Assembly (NCBI GenBank): GCA_964428745.1
Contig: CAYRYZ010000015.1
Coordinates: 1 to 36,670, forward strand
From: GCA-002713455 sp964428745
GTDB lineage: Bacteria > Fidelibacterota > Marinisomatia > Marinisomatales > TCS55
Direction: 5' to 3'
DNA: 36,670 bases
The notes beneath the pieces were generated by a model, which saw only the letters and a list, made by a program, of their open reading frames with translations, ran no database searches and was not told the DNA's origin. Shown here in pieces: positions 24,438 to 30,810 of this stretch (the first letter of the stretch is position 1; each line of letters opens with the position of its first letter). The position numbers and the translations under genes were made by a program.

Positions 24438-25094
24438 ATGGCTTTCAAAAAATTGAGATTTAAAAAATTTACCTCGAAAGAAATGGGAAGAGAATCTGCG
24501 CGGTTTTTGTCTGAAATAAAATCTCGACATACAGTAAGAGACTTTTCTGATAAAGACATATCTTTAGAAATAATTTTTAACTGCATAAGAGCAGCGGCAT
24601 CTAGCCCTTCTGGGGCCAACAAACAACCTTGGCATTTTGTTGTTGTAAAAGATAAGGAATTAAAAAAACAAATAAGGGTTGCCGCAGAAAAAGAAGAAAA
24701 AGAATTTTACACTCATCGCGCAACCAAAGAATGGCTACAAGACCTAAACCAGTTTGGCACAGATTGGAAAAAGCCGTTTCTTGAAATTGCACCATATTTA
24801 ATTGTTGTGTTTAGAAAAAAATATGATATTAATAAAAGCGGGTCAAAAAAGAAGAACTACTATGTTAATGAGTCTGTTGGAATAGCCTCTGGAGTTCTGC
24901 TTACGGCTCTCCACCTTTCTGGCCTTGCAACCTTAACGCACACGCCTAGTCCTATGGGTTTTTTAGGTGATATTTTGGGCCGCCCAAAAAATGAGAGCGC
25001 TTATTTGCTTATACCAACGGGTCTTCCAAGTGAATCGGCCATGATACCCGACATATCAAAGAAACCCTTTACTGATGTCTGCACCGTTGTTTAA
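24438..25094 (+). CDS. Iodotyrosine-deiodinase-like nitroreductase-fold flavoprotein
   Basis: 218 residues. The FMN-binding nitroreductase features SRHTVRDFSD and SSPSGANKQPWHF are present, and the central part matches the IYD branch. Glu87, Tyr91 and Lys112 have exactly the spacing (4 and 21) of the Glu-Tyr-Lys triad that in human IYD clamps the halotyrosine zwitterion. WLQDLNQFGTDWKKPFLEIAP and TLTHTPSP are also IYD-like. The expected activity is FMN-dependent reductive dehalogenation of iodo- or bromotyrosine. No N-terminal anchor is seen, so it is cytoplasmic. TAGGAA lies ten bases before the ATG. First gene of a four-gene plus-strand operon; only 25 bases separate it from the divergent phosphodiesterase start. 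Confidence 0.88.
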   Translation: MAFKKLRFKKFTSKEMGRESARFLSEIKSRHTVRDFSDKDISLEIIFNCIRAAASSPSGANKQPWHFVVVKDKELKKQIRVAAEKEEKEFYTHRATKEWLQDLNQFGTDWKKPFLEIAPYLIVVFRKKYDINKSGSKKKNYYVNESVGIASGVLLTALHLSGLATLTHTPSPMGFLGDILGRPKNESAYLLIPTGLPSESAMIPDISKKPFTDVCTVV

Positions 25095-25097
25095 TAA

Positions 25098-26048
25098 ATG
25101 AAATGTCTTGCTCTTATATTATTAATTAGTGCAACCGTTGGGCAAAGGGTTGATGGGGTTAATTATGTTGAGATAGTTGATGGTTCTAATTTGCAGATTA
25201 ATATGGTATATCTTTCTGGTGGAGAATATGTAATGGGTAGCCCTACAAAGGAGCGTGGACGAAAAAAAGATGAGGGGCCCAAACACACTGTTTCTTTATC
25301 ACCTTTTTGGATTTCCTCATATGAAATAACCTGGGATCTTTATGAGCTCTTTTTGAATAAAATCGATCAAAAAAGGGTTGAAAACAGAGGACCAATCAAT
25401 TTAGATATTGATGGTATCTCTGGCGCTACAGTGCCATATGTAAATTATAATCAACCCGGACACCCTGTAATTAACATAACCCAGTATGGTGCTTCGCAGT
25501 TTTGTAAATGGCTAACGGCTAAAACGGGGGATTATTATAGGCTGCCAACAGAGGCCGAGTGGGAGTATGCTTGCCGCTCGTCGACAGAAACAACTTATTC
25601 TTTTGGAAATAGTGGGCGAAAAATTAATCAATTCGGTTGGTATAAAAAAAACAGTGGTGGTAAGCTTCAAAAAATTGGTTTAAAAAGTCCAAACGGTTTT
25701 GGATTATATGACATGCATGGTAATGCAGCTGAATGGGTCTTGGACAGTTATGATCCTGGGGCATATATTAAAAGAAAAATGGTTGTTTATAATCCAATAA
25801 TTAGAATGAAATCCCTTTATCCCCGGGTTGTGCGCGGTGGTTCTTATAAAGACAGCCTTTCAAAAATTAGATCTTCATCGCGAGGTTTTTCGTCGCAACG
25901 GTGGAAACAGCGAGACCCACAGATTCCAAAAAGCCTGTGGTGGCATACCAATGCTAAACACGTTGGTTTTAGAATTGTGCGCACTATAGATGTGCCAAGC
26001 CGTGATAAATTATATAAATATTGGGTAAAGCCGATAAAGGAGTATTAA
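25098..26048 (+). CDS. Exported formylglycine-generating-enzyme-fold protein lacking catalytic cysteines
   Basis: 316 residues with a signal peptide of about 20. The FGE/SUMF fold is clear: MVYLSGGEYVMGS, ISSYEITWDLYELF, YRLPTEAEWEYACR, LYDMHGNAAEWVLD, VVRGGSYKD and VGFRIVRT. In true FGE the RGGSW motif is followed by two copper-binding cysteines. Here those positions are Asp252 and Ile257, so it should not convert sulfatase cysteine to formylglycine. Such members serve as binding, structural or other oxidase-like proteins (as with EgtB/PvdO/GldK relatives). The frame ends TAATAG three bases before the next gene. No sulfatase gene lies in this window. Role unknown. Confidence 0.88.
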   Translation: MKCLALILLISATVGQRVDGVNYVEIVDGSNLQINMVYLSGGEYVMGSPTKERGRKKDEGPKHTVSLSPFWISSYEITWDLYELFLNKIDQKRVENRGPINLDIDGISGATVPYVNYNQPGHPVINITQYGASQFCKWLTAKTGDYYRLPTEAEWEYACRSSTETTYSFGNSGRKINQFGWYKKNSGGKLQKIGLKSPNGFGLYDMHGNAAEWVLDSYDPGAYIKRKMVVYNPIIRMKSLYPRVVRGGSYKDSLSKIRSSSRGFSSQRWKQRDPQIPKSLWWHTNAKHVGFRIVRTIDVPSRDKLYKYWVKPIKEY

Positions 26049-26051
26049 TAG

Positions 26052-27383
26052 ATGAAACAAAAAACAAAAAAACTTGATCGTCGCTCGTTCATAGAACAAA
26101 CGGCAAAACTTACAGTGGGTGGCTTTATGTTAAGCCACCTTACAGCAAAATCAAAAAACCTTTCTTCTATAGAGGGTGAAATCAGGGTTGCTGTTGTTGG
26201 TTGTGGGGGTCGGGGCACGGGCGCCGCAACGCAGGCTCTCGAAGCGGATAAAGATGTTCGAATTGTTGCGATGGCTGATGTCTTTCTAGATCAAGCCAGT
26301 AATTGTTTAGAATCTCTTAATGAAAAATATGGTGAAACCGGACGCCTAAGCGTTAATCGTGAAACTCTTTTTACTGGTTTTGATGGATATATTGATGCTA
26401 TAAATCTAGCAGATGTTGTTATTCTAACCACACCACCAGCCTTCCGTCCATTACATTTTGAATATGCTGTAAAAAAGAACAAACATATATTTATGGAAAA
26501 ACCTGTTGCAACAGATGTTGCTGGAATTCAAAGAATAATAAGAGCAAGTAAGCTTGCTAGAGAAAAAAAGTTAAATATTGTTGTTGGACTTCAAAGGCAC
26601 TACCAAAAAAGCTATCGTCTAATAAACAAGAAAATTAAAAGAGGAAAAATTGGTGATATCGTTTCAGGGCAGGTTTATTGGAACAGTGGGGGTGTTTGGA
26701 CAAGGCCACGAAAAAAAAATCAAACCGAGTTAGAATATCAAATGAGAAATTGGTATTATTTTAATTGGCTTTGTGGTGACCACATTGTTGAACAGCATAT
26801 ACATAATATTGATGTTGCTAATTGGTTTATAGGGTCTGTTCCTTTATCTGCCCAGGGAATGGGGGGAAGAGAGATTCGCAAAGGTAAAGATCATGGCCAA
26901 ATTTTTGATCACCATTTTGTTGAGTTTACTTACCCTGAGGGTCAAATTATTGCTAGTCAATGCCGACACCAAAAGGGCTGCATGAATAGGGTTGAAGAAG
27001 TTTTTCAAGGTACGCGTGGTAATGTTGTCGTAAATAGTGAAAATTTTGGTGTCATAAAAAGTATGCACGGACGTGTATTATATGATCACGACGGATCAAA
27101 CGATATAAACCCATATCAACAGGAGCATAATGATCTGTTTGCTGCAATAAAGTTGGGTGAATACAAGTTCGATGACACACAAAGAGGGATAGACGCGACA
27201 ATGACGGCAATACTTGGTCGAATGGCGTCGTATTCAGGACAAATAATTAATTTGAACGATGCCTTGCGGTTCAAACATAGTTTGGTGCCTGAGCTTCATT
27301 CACTAAACGACACAGCTCCCGTTAACCCAGATAATAAAGGAAACTATCCGGTGCCAATGCCGGGTGTAACAAAATACAGGTAA
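26052..27383 (+). CDS. Tat-exported Gfo/Idh/MocA-family oxidoreductase
   Basis: 443 residues. The N-terminus carries a twin-arginine signal (DRRSFIEQ, Arg10-Arg11, then a mild hydrophobic stretch), so the folded, NAD(P)-loaded enzyme is expected in the periplasm. The Rossmann start is VAVVGCGGRGTGA, the family's EKP motif is in FMEKPVA, and the C-terminal domain has CGDHIVEQHIHNIDVANW with the usual catalytic His/Asp region. Members oxidise or epimerise sugars, often to 3-keto sugars, using a tightly bound nucleotide. AAGGAG lies just before the start. It lies three bases after the FGE-like gene and three before the isomerase gene, pointing to joint action on a sugar; that is inference. Confidence 0.92.
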   Translation: MKQKTKKLDRRSFIEQTAKLTVGGFMLSHLTAKSKNLSSIEGEIRVAVVGCGGRGTGAATQALEADKDVRIVAMADVFLDQASNCLESLNEKYGETGRLSVNRETLFTGFDGYIDAINLADVVILTTPPAFRPLHFEYAVKKNKHIFMEKPVATDVAGIQRIIRASKLAREKKLNIVVGLQRHYQKSYRLINKKIKRGKIGDIVSGQVYWNSGGVWTRPRKKNQTELEYQMRNWYYFNWLCGDHIVEQHIHNIDVANWFIGSVPLSAQGMGGREIRKGKDHGQIFDHHFVEFTYPEGQIIASQCRHQKGCMNRVEEVFQGTRGNVVVNSENFGVIKSMHGRVLYDHDGSNDINPYQQEHNDLFAAIKLGEYKFDDTQRGIDATMTAILGRMASYSGQIINLNDALRFKHSLVPELHSLNDTAPVNPDNKGNYPVPMPGVTKYR

Positions 27384-27386
27384 AAT

Positions 27387-28310
27387 ATGAAACGTAGATT
27401 ATTTATTAAAAAATCCATTGTTCTTGGTGCTTTTCCGTTTATAACCTCGAACCTTATTGCGCGAAACCGTTCAGATAAAAATATTGTCGATAAGCCTTTT
27501 AATCTTAATTATGCTCCACACTTCGGTATGTTTAAAAACAATGCTGGAGAAGACTTAATTGATCAAATACAATACATGTATGATCGGGGCTTTAGGGCTC
27601 TTGAGGATAATGGTATGAAAAATAGAAGCGTATCAACACAAAATAAAATATCATCAAAAATGGCCTCTTTGAACATGGTTATGGGTGTTTTCGTCGCACA
27701 TAAAATTTATTGGAGAGAGCCAAACCTAACCTCAGGCAACAAGGAACTACAAAGAGAGTTTCTCGAAAATATAAAAGAATCTATACCTGTTGCAAAAAGG
27801 GTTAATGCGCGGTGGATGACTGTTGTGCCTGGCTATGTTGATTTAAGCAAAGAAATGGCATATCAGACTGCAAACGTTATAGAGTCGCTTAGAAGGGCGT
27901 GTGATTTACTAGAGTCGCAGGGATTAACAATGGTTTTAGAACCGTTAAACTGGTGGAGCAATCACGCGGGTCAATTTTTAACTGAAATTCCACAAGCGTA
28001 TGAAATTTGCAGAGCGGTTGATAGCCCATCATGTAAAATATTATTTGATATATATCATCAACAAATAAGTGAAGGAAATCTAATACCCAACATAAATAAA
28101 ACATGGGGCGAAATAGGGTATTTCCAGATAGGAGACAACCCGGGACGAAACGAACCAACAACTGGTGAAATAAATTATAAAAATGTATTTAAGTCAATTA
28201 AAGACAAAAAGTTTAACGGAGTTTTAGGTATGGAGCATGGTAATTCAAGTGGAGGTAAAAGGGGGGAGGAGGCTGTAATTCAGGCATATCGATATAGCGA
28301 TCCCAAATAA
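27387..28310 (+). CDS. Tat-exported hydroxypyruvate-isomerase-like TIM-barrel enzyme
   Basis: 307 residues. A twin-arginine signal (MKRRLFIKK then a hydrophobic stretch) directs export. The mature part belongs to the sugar isomerase/epimerase TIM-barrel superfamily: VLEPLNWW with Glu185, FDIYHQQI with Asp221, Gln247 and GMEHG with Glu283 are placed like the metal ligands of E. coli-type hydroxypyruvate isomerase, and GRNEPTTGEINY is a signature of that branch. In the periplasm, next to a Gfo/Idh oxidoreductase, it more likely isomerises or lyses an oxidised sugar than acts on hydroxypyruvate. Last gene of the four-gene operon. No clear terminator follows. Confidence 0.88.
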   Translation: MKRRLFIKKSIVLGAFPFITSNLIARNRSDKNIVDKPFNLNYAPHFGMFKNNAGEDLIDQIQYMYDRGFRALEDNGMKNRSVSTQNKISSKMASLNMVMGVFVAHKIYWREPNLTSGNKELQREFLENIKESIPVAKRVNARWMTVVPGYVDLSKEMAYQTANVIESLRRACDLLESQGLTMVLEPLNWWSNHAGQFLTEIPQAYEICRAVDSPSCKILFDIYHQQISEGNLIPNINKTWGEIGYFQIGDNPGRNEPTTGEINYKNVFKSIKDKKFNGVLGMEHGNSSGGKRGEEAVIQAYRYSDPK

Positions 28311-28445
28311 AGACCCCTCAAAAGTGGCCATTGTTTACCACGTCTAGTTCATACTACTAAACGGAAATTCCGAAAAATCAGAATAATTATATACAACATT
28401 AAATAAAATATACGTGTTTCCGTTATTTTATTCCGAAATATATAT

Positions 28446-28459
28446 GCCTGAGCGCAGGC
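28446..28459. terminator. Small GC hairpin, possible terminator downstream of the plus-strand operon
   Basis: GCCTG-AGCG-CAGGC forms a five-base stem with a four-base loop, 136 bases after the isomerase stop. It is the only GC-rich hairpin seen in the intergenic region. It is followed by TTATTGAG rather than a clean run of T, so intrinsic termination would be weak. Confidence 0.25.
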
Positions 28460-28482
28460 TTATTGAGCGTTATAATTGCTAG

Positions 28483-28569
28483 GAGAACCCGTTTTGTATA
28501 GAAAATGTCATGTTAACAAAAGATGGCGCTTCAGCTTGGTTCGATGATGTTTTAAAAAGAAACAAATAG
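28483..28569 (+). pseudogene. Possible C-terminal gene remnant
   Basis: After an in-frame TAG at 28480-28482 a 28-codon stretch reads ENPFCIENVMLTKDGASAW then FDDVLKRNK and stops with TAG. The amino-acid composition is protein-like, unlike the surrounding DNA, and the first possible start (ATG at 28510) would leave only 19 residues. It resembles the tail of a larger protein whose upstream part has been lost. I do not recognise the family. It could also be chance. Confidence 0.25.
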
Positions 28570-28892
28570 CTCTAAAAACTTATTCTTCTATTTTTTTTAT
28601 TAGTTTATAGTTTGGTTTTTACTATAAGTGTAAGCGTTGTTTTGTTGATTTTGGTTAACTATATAATTACGTTAGCATGGTTTTAAAAATAATTAACTTC
28701 GGGGTGTTTACAAAAAATTTGGTTGTCGTTTTTAGCTGTATATATTTGTGTGTTTATAGAAAAAGCAAATCTTAGTACTTAATCAACGAAATATGTTGGG
28801 GTTTTTTTATGTTTGTGTGGTATTTTTTCGAGTTGCTTTTATGGTGTCTCTAGTATAAAAGCTCTATTGTGAGAAATTTCTTGTTTAAAATA

Positions 28893-28911
28893 ATATGTAT
28901 AATATACATAT
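28893..28911 (-). terminator. AT-only hairpin just after sodC, possible weak terminator
   Basis: ATATGTAT and ATACATAT are perfect eight-base inverted repeats around AAT, 20 bases beyond the sodC stop. On the minus strand TTATTTT follows the stem. The stem has just one G-C pair, so it is a weak candidate for ending the recF-gyrase transcript. Confidence 0.3.
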
Positions 28912-28930
28912 ATCTTCTGTCTTTCTTGGG

Positions 28931-29622
28931 TTATTTACCGATATCGCCATTCCCAATTTTACCACATCCAATTCTTGGCCCCGCGTTACCAGTTGGTTGT
29001 GTTTTGCCATCATCATAACCAGAGTGTATAATTATTGTTTTACCAACCAGGCTTTCTTTGGTTGCTTTTNNNNNNNNNNNNNNNNNNNNNNNNNNNNNNN
29101 NNNNNNNNNNNNNNNNNNNNNNNNNNNNNNNNNNNNNNNNNNNNNNNNNNNNNNNNNNNNNNNNNNNNNATAACCAGAGTGTATAATTATTGTTTTACCA
29201 ACCAGGCTTTCTTTGGTTGCTTTTTCAAGGCTCCATCTTTTCTTTTTGTCAAGAATAACAAGCTCTCCATTGCCGCTACTGTTTAAATATATATTTCCTA
29301 GATCACCACTATGATGCTTTTCCACACCCCAATTCCCGTGGGCTTCGTCCGTTGGGTTCCAGTGCCCAAGGGCTGTGCTACCATCTGTGTAATCACACTC
29401 ATTTCCACTATGTATGTGGGCTGCCACTCTGGTGTTTTTTTTACCAACCAATGTTAGCGTCAGCTTTACGCCTTTTTTGGTGTTTTTAAAGATTGCCCTC
29501 CCCGATGTGCCGCTATTAGCAATTTCCATTATTTTTGCTGAAACTGTATCTTTTTTCTCGCCACAAGAAGACGCTGCAATCAAAACCACGAACATTACCC
29601 AGTTAAACGTTTTATTTCCCAT
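28931..29622 (-). CDS. sodC: Cu/Zn superoxide dismutase, lipoprotein form, interrupted by an assembly gap
   Basis: Removing the 100 N and one of the two identical 55-base flanks joins the frame into a 178-residue protein ending DDGKTQPTGNAGPRIGCGKI and seven further residues, the normal SodC C-terminus. The metal ligands are visible: HIH, GHWNP, AHGN, HHSGDLGN and IIIHSG. The chosen start MGNKTFNWV gives a signal ending ASSC, a likely lipid anchor, so the enzyme would protect the periplasm from superoxide. The frame upstream of this ATG (to 29694) lies inside the preceding gene and is not conserved. The start overlaps the phosphorylase-like gene by 11 bases. As written, the gap plus duplicated flank (155 bases) shifts the frame. 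Confidence 0.9.
29015..29069. repeat. Left copy of a 55-base duplication bordering the N gap
   Basis: Identical base for base to 29170-29224. The copy runs right up to the first N. It encodes the same stretch of SodC (from VGK region to HSGY) as the right copy. The identity, and its abutting both edges of the gap, mark it as contig-end overlap rather than biological repeat. Confidence 0.9.
29070..29169. other. Assembly gap of exactly 100 N
   Basis: A run of 100 unknown bases, the usual placeholder length for a scaffold join. It lies inside sodC. Since both contig ends carry the same 55 bases, the true gap is probably zero or negative. Confidence 0.99.
29170..29224. repeat. Right copy of the 55-base duplication bordering the N gap
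   Basis: Identical to 29015-29069 and starting at the first base after the N run. It continues without break into the central part of sodC. Confidence 0.9.
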
Positions 29623-30124
29623 TATAGCACTTGATGTTTTCTGGTATTCCCCGCCCCACAACCGTTGCGCCAACATAGCTCCACACCAGCGCAATTGGGG
29701 CTAACCACTCAGATACAATTTTGTTTCCGGTTTTTGTTAAACCAACCATGTTATATTTTGCCCCATAACTTTCAAACACCGACCCGGTTTCTTCTTTGTA
29801 AAGAGAGGAGGCGTCTGGAAACCTTGGCATACCGTTGTGGGGTGTATTTCCTATTAAATAGTTTTCGCCCGTCCTGTTAATGTGGTCGCTCGCTATTGTT
29901 ACTGTGGTCACACCCCTTACTCTATCTAAAATAACAATGTCTCTTATCTTGTGGTCTGTTTTTATCGCGTTTATGTCGATTGGGTTTATTGTCTCTTTGT
30001 TTGTGGTGTTTGGCCAAATATATGTTGTGCTCTTTGTTTGGTTGTAATTGTGGTTTTCTTTGTCTTTACTTACAAACTCAAGCTGTTTTGCAAGCGCCCC
30101 ACTACATAAGTATACATACTTCAT
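29612..30124 (-). CDS. Small protein with purine-nucleoside-phosphorylase-like motifs
   Basis: 170 residues. Not recognised as a whole, but parts recall the PNP/MTAP family: SDHINRTGENYLIGN (79-93, compare D-H-I-N-x-x-G-x-N-P-L-x-G), RFPDASSLY (101-109, compare R-F-P-x-M-x-x-x-Y) and VGATVVGRGIPENI (151-164, compare the G-A-D-x-V-G-M-S-x-x-P-E motif), in the right order and about the right spacing. The protein is 100 residues shorter than PNP, and the N-terminal phosphate-loop and GHxG regions are absent, while GMS is replaced by GRG. It may be a degenerate or minimal phosphorylase-fold protein. It overlaps yggS (ATGA, four bases) and sodC (11 bases). Activity is doubtful. Confidence 0.7.
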   Translation of the reverse strand: MKYVYLCSGALAKQLEFVSKDKENHNYNQTKSTTYIWPNTTNKETINPIDINAIKTDHKIRDIVILDRVRGVTTVTIASDHINRTGENYLIGNTPHNGMPRFPDASSLYKEETGSVFESYGAKYNMVGLTKTGNKIVSEWLAPIALVWSYVGATVVGRGIPENIKCYNGK

Positions 30125-30810
30125 TGTGTGTTTCTTGGTCCATATAAAAGCGTTCCTAGTCGTACCATTGTGCTCCCCTCTTCAACGCCGATGGTATAGT
30201 CACCGCTCATCCCCATTGACAGTTCCTTTAATTTTTTGTTGTTTATTGTGCTGTTGATTTTAATCATGGTGTTTCTTAGAAGAGAAAAAGATTCCCGTGT
30301 TTTTTGAGGGTCTTGTGATTTTGGGCCCAAGGTCATTAACCCGCGGATATTAAGATTTTCAATGGAAACACAGTCGAGTATTTCCTTTATTTCGTTTGGT
30401 AAAAATCCGTGCTTTGTTTGGTCACCGCTTGTGTTTACCTCAACAAGACACTCTATTTTTTTATTTACCTCTATTAGTCTGGTGCTTATCCTTTTGGCGA
30501 TTTTAACCGAGTGAATTGAGTCAATCGTATCAAATAAATCGACACACTTGTTTACCTTGTTTGATTGAAGGTGCCCAATAAATCGTTTTTTTGTGTTTAT
30601 GTTTAGTGTGGTTTTTTGGAATTTTTTTTCTGCCTCTTGAATCCTGTTTTCACCAATGCTTTTTACCCCACACGCTATTGTTTCTTCTACAAGCTTTGGT
30701 TCTTGTGTTTTTGTAGCAGCAACAATTTCAACCTCTTGTTTTCTTTCCGATTGAGAAAGCGCCCTAGCAATTTTATTTTGGGCTTCTAATAGTCGATCCT
30801 TTAGGGTCAT
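30121..30810 (-). CDS. yggS: YggS/PROSC-family pyridoxal phosphate homeostasis protein
   Basis: 229 residues, the usual size. AATKTQ contains Lys34, the PLP-binding lysine; GENRIQEA, FIGHLQSNK, VNTSGDQTKHGF, IRGLMTLGP and LSMGMSGDY complete the family pattern, ending with VRLGTLLYG. The family binds PLP without a known catalytic reaction and helps balance PLP and amino-acid pools in the cytoplasm. It overlaps gyrA upstream and the small phosphorylase-like gene downstream by four bases each (ATGA), so it is part of the gyrase transcript. Confidence 0.95.
   Translation of the reverse strand: MTLKDRLLEAQNKIARALSQSERKQEVEIVAATKTQEPKLVEETIACGVKSIGENRIQEAEKKFQKTTLNINTKKRFIGHLQSNKVNKCVDLFDTIDSIHSVKIAKRISTRLIEVNKKIECLVEVNTSGDQTKHGFLPNEIKEILDCVSIENLNIRGLMTLGPKSQDPQKTRESFSLLRNTMIKINSTINNKKLKELSMGMSGDYTIGVEEGSTMVRLGTLLYGPRNTQ

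Larger units (their letters stand above)
28311..28930. other. 620-base AT-rich intergenic region with repeats and a coding-like remnant
   Basis: No gene with credible start and length was found on either strand. Contents seen: AACGGAAA (28360-28367) and TTTCCGTT (28417-28424) as an inverted pair; ATTCCGAAA twice (28367-28375, 28430-28438); a hairpin with stem GCCTG/CAGGC at 28446-28459; an open stretch 28483-28569 reading ENPFCIENVMLTKDGASAW and so on, ending TAG, that looks like the tail of a lost protein; and a second AT-only hairpin at 28893-28911. From 28570 to 28890 the DNA is T-rich on the plus strand and shows nothing recognisable. It separates the convergent sugar-enzyme and gyrase operons. 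Confidence 0.6.

Noticed and set aside
24413..24622. 70-codon N-terminal extension of the phosphodiesterase
   Set aside because: It would run antisense through the IYD-like gene and would bury the signal peptide inside the protein.
28677..28775. 32-codon hydrophobic open frame in the intergenic region
   Set aside because: No ribosome binding site, low complexity, and similar lengths are expected by chance in such AT-rich DNA.
29015..29224. Biological direct repeat or mobile-element target duplication around the gap
   Set aside because: Exact identity up to both edges of a 100-N placeholder and restoration of sodC on collapse point to an assembly artefact.
28895..29286. Open frames running through the N block
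   Set aside because: They exist only because unknown bases contain no stop codon.
29623..29694. 24-codon upstream extension of sodC
   Set aside because: It lies in another frame of the upstream gene and would place the lipoprotein signal internally.
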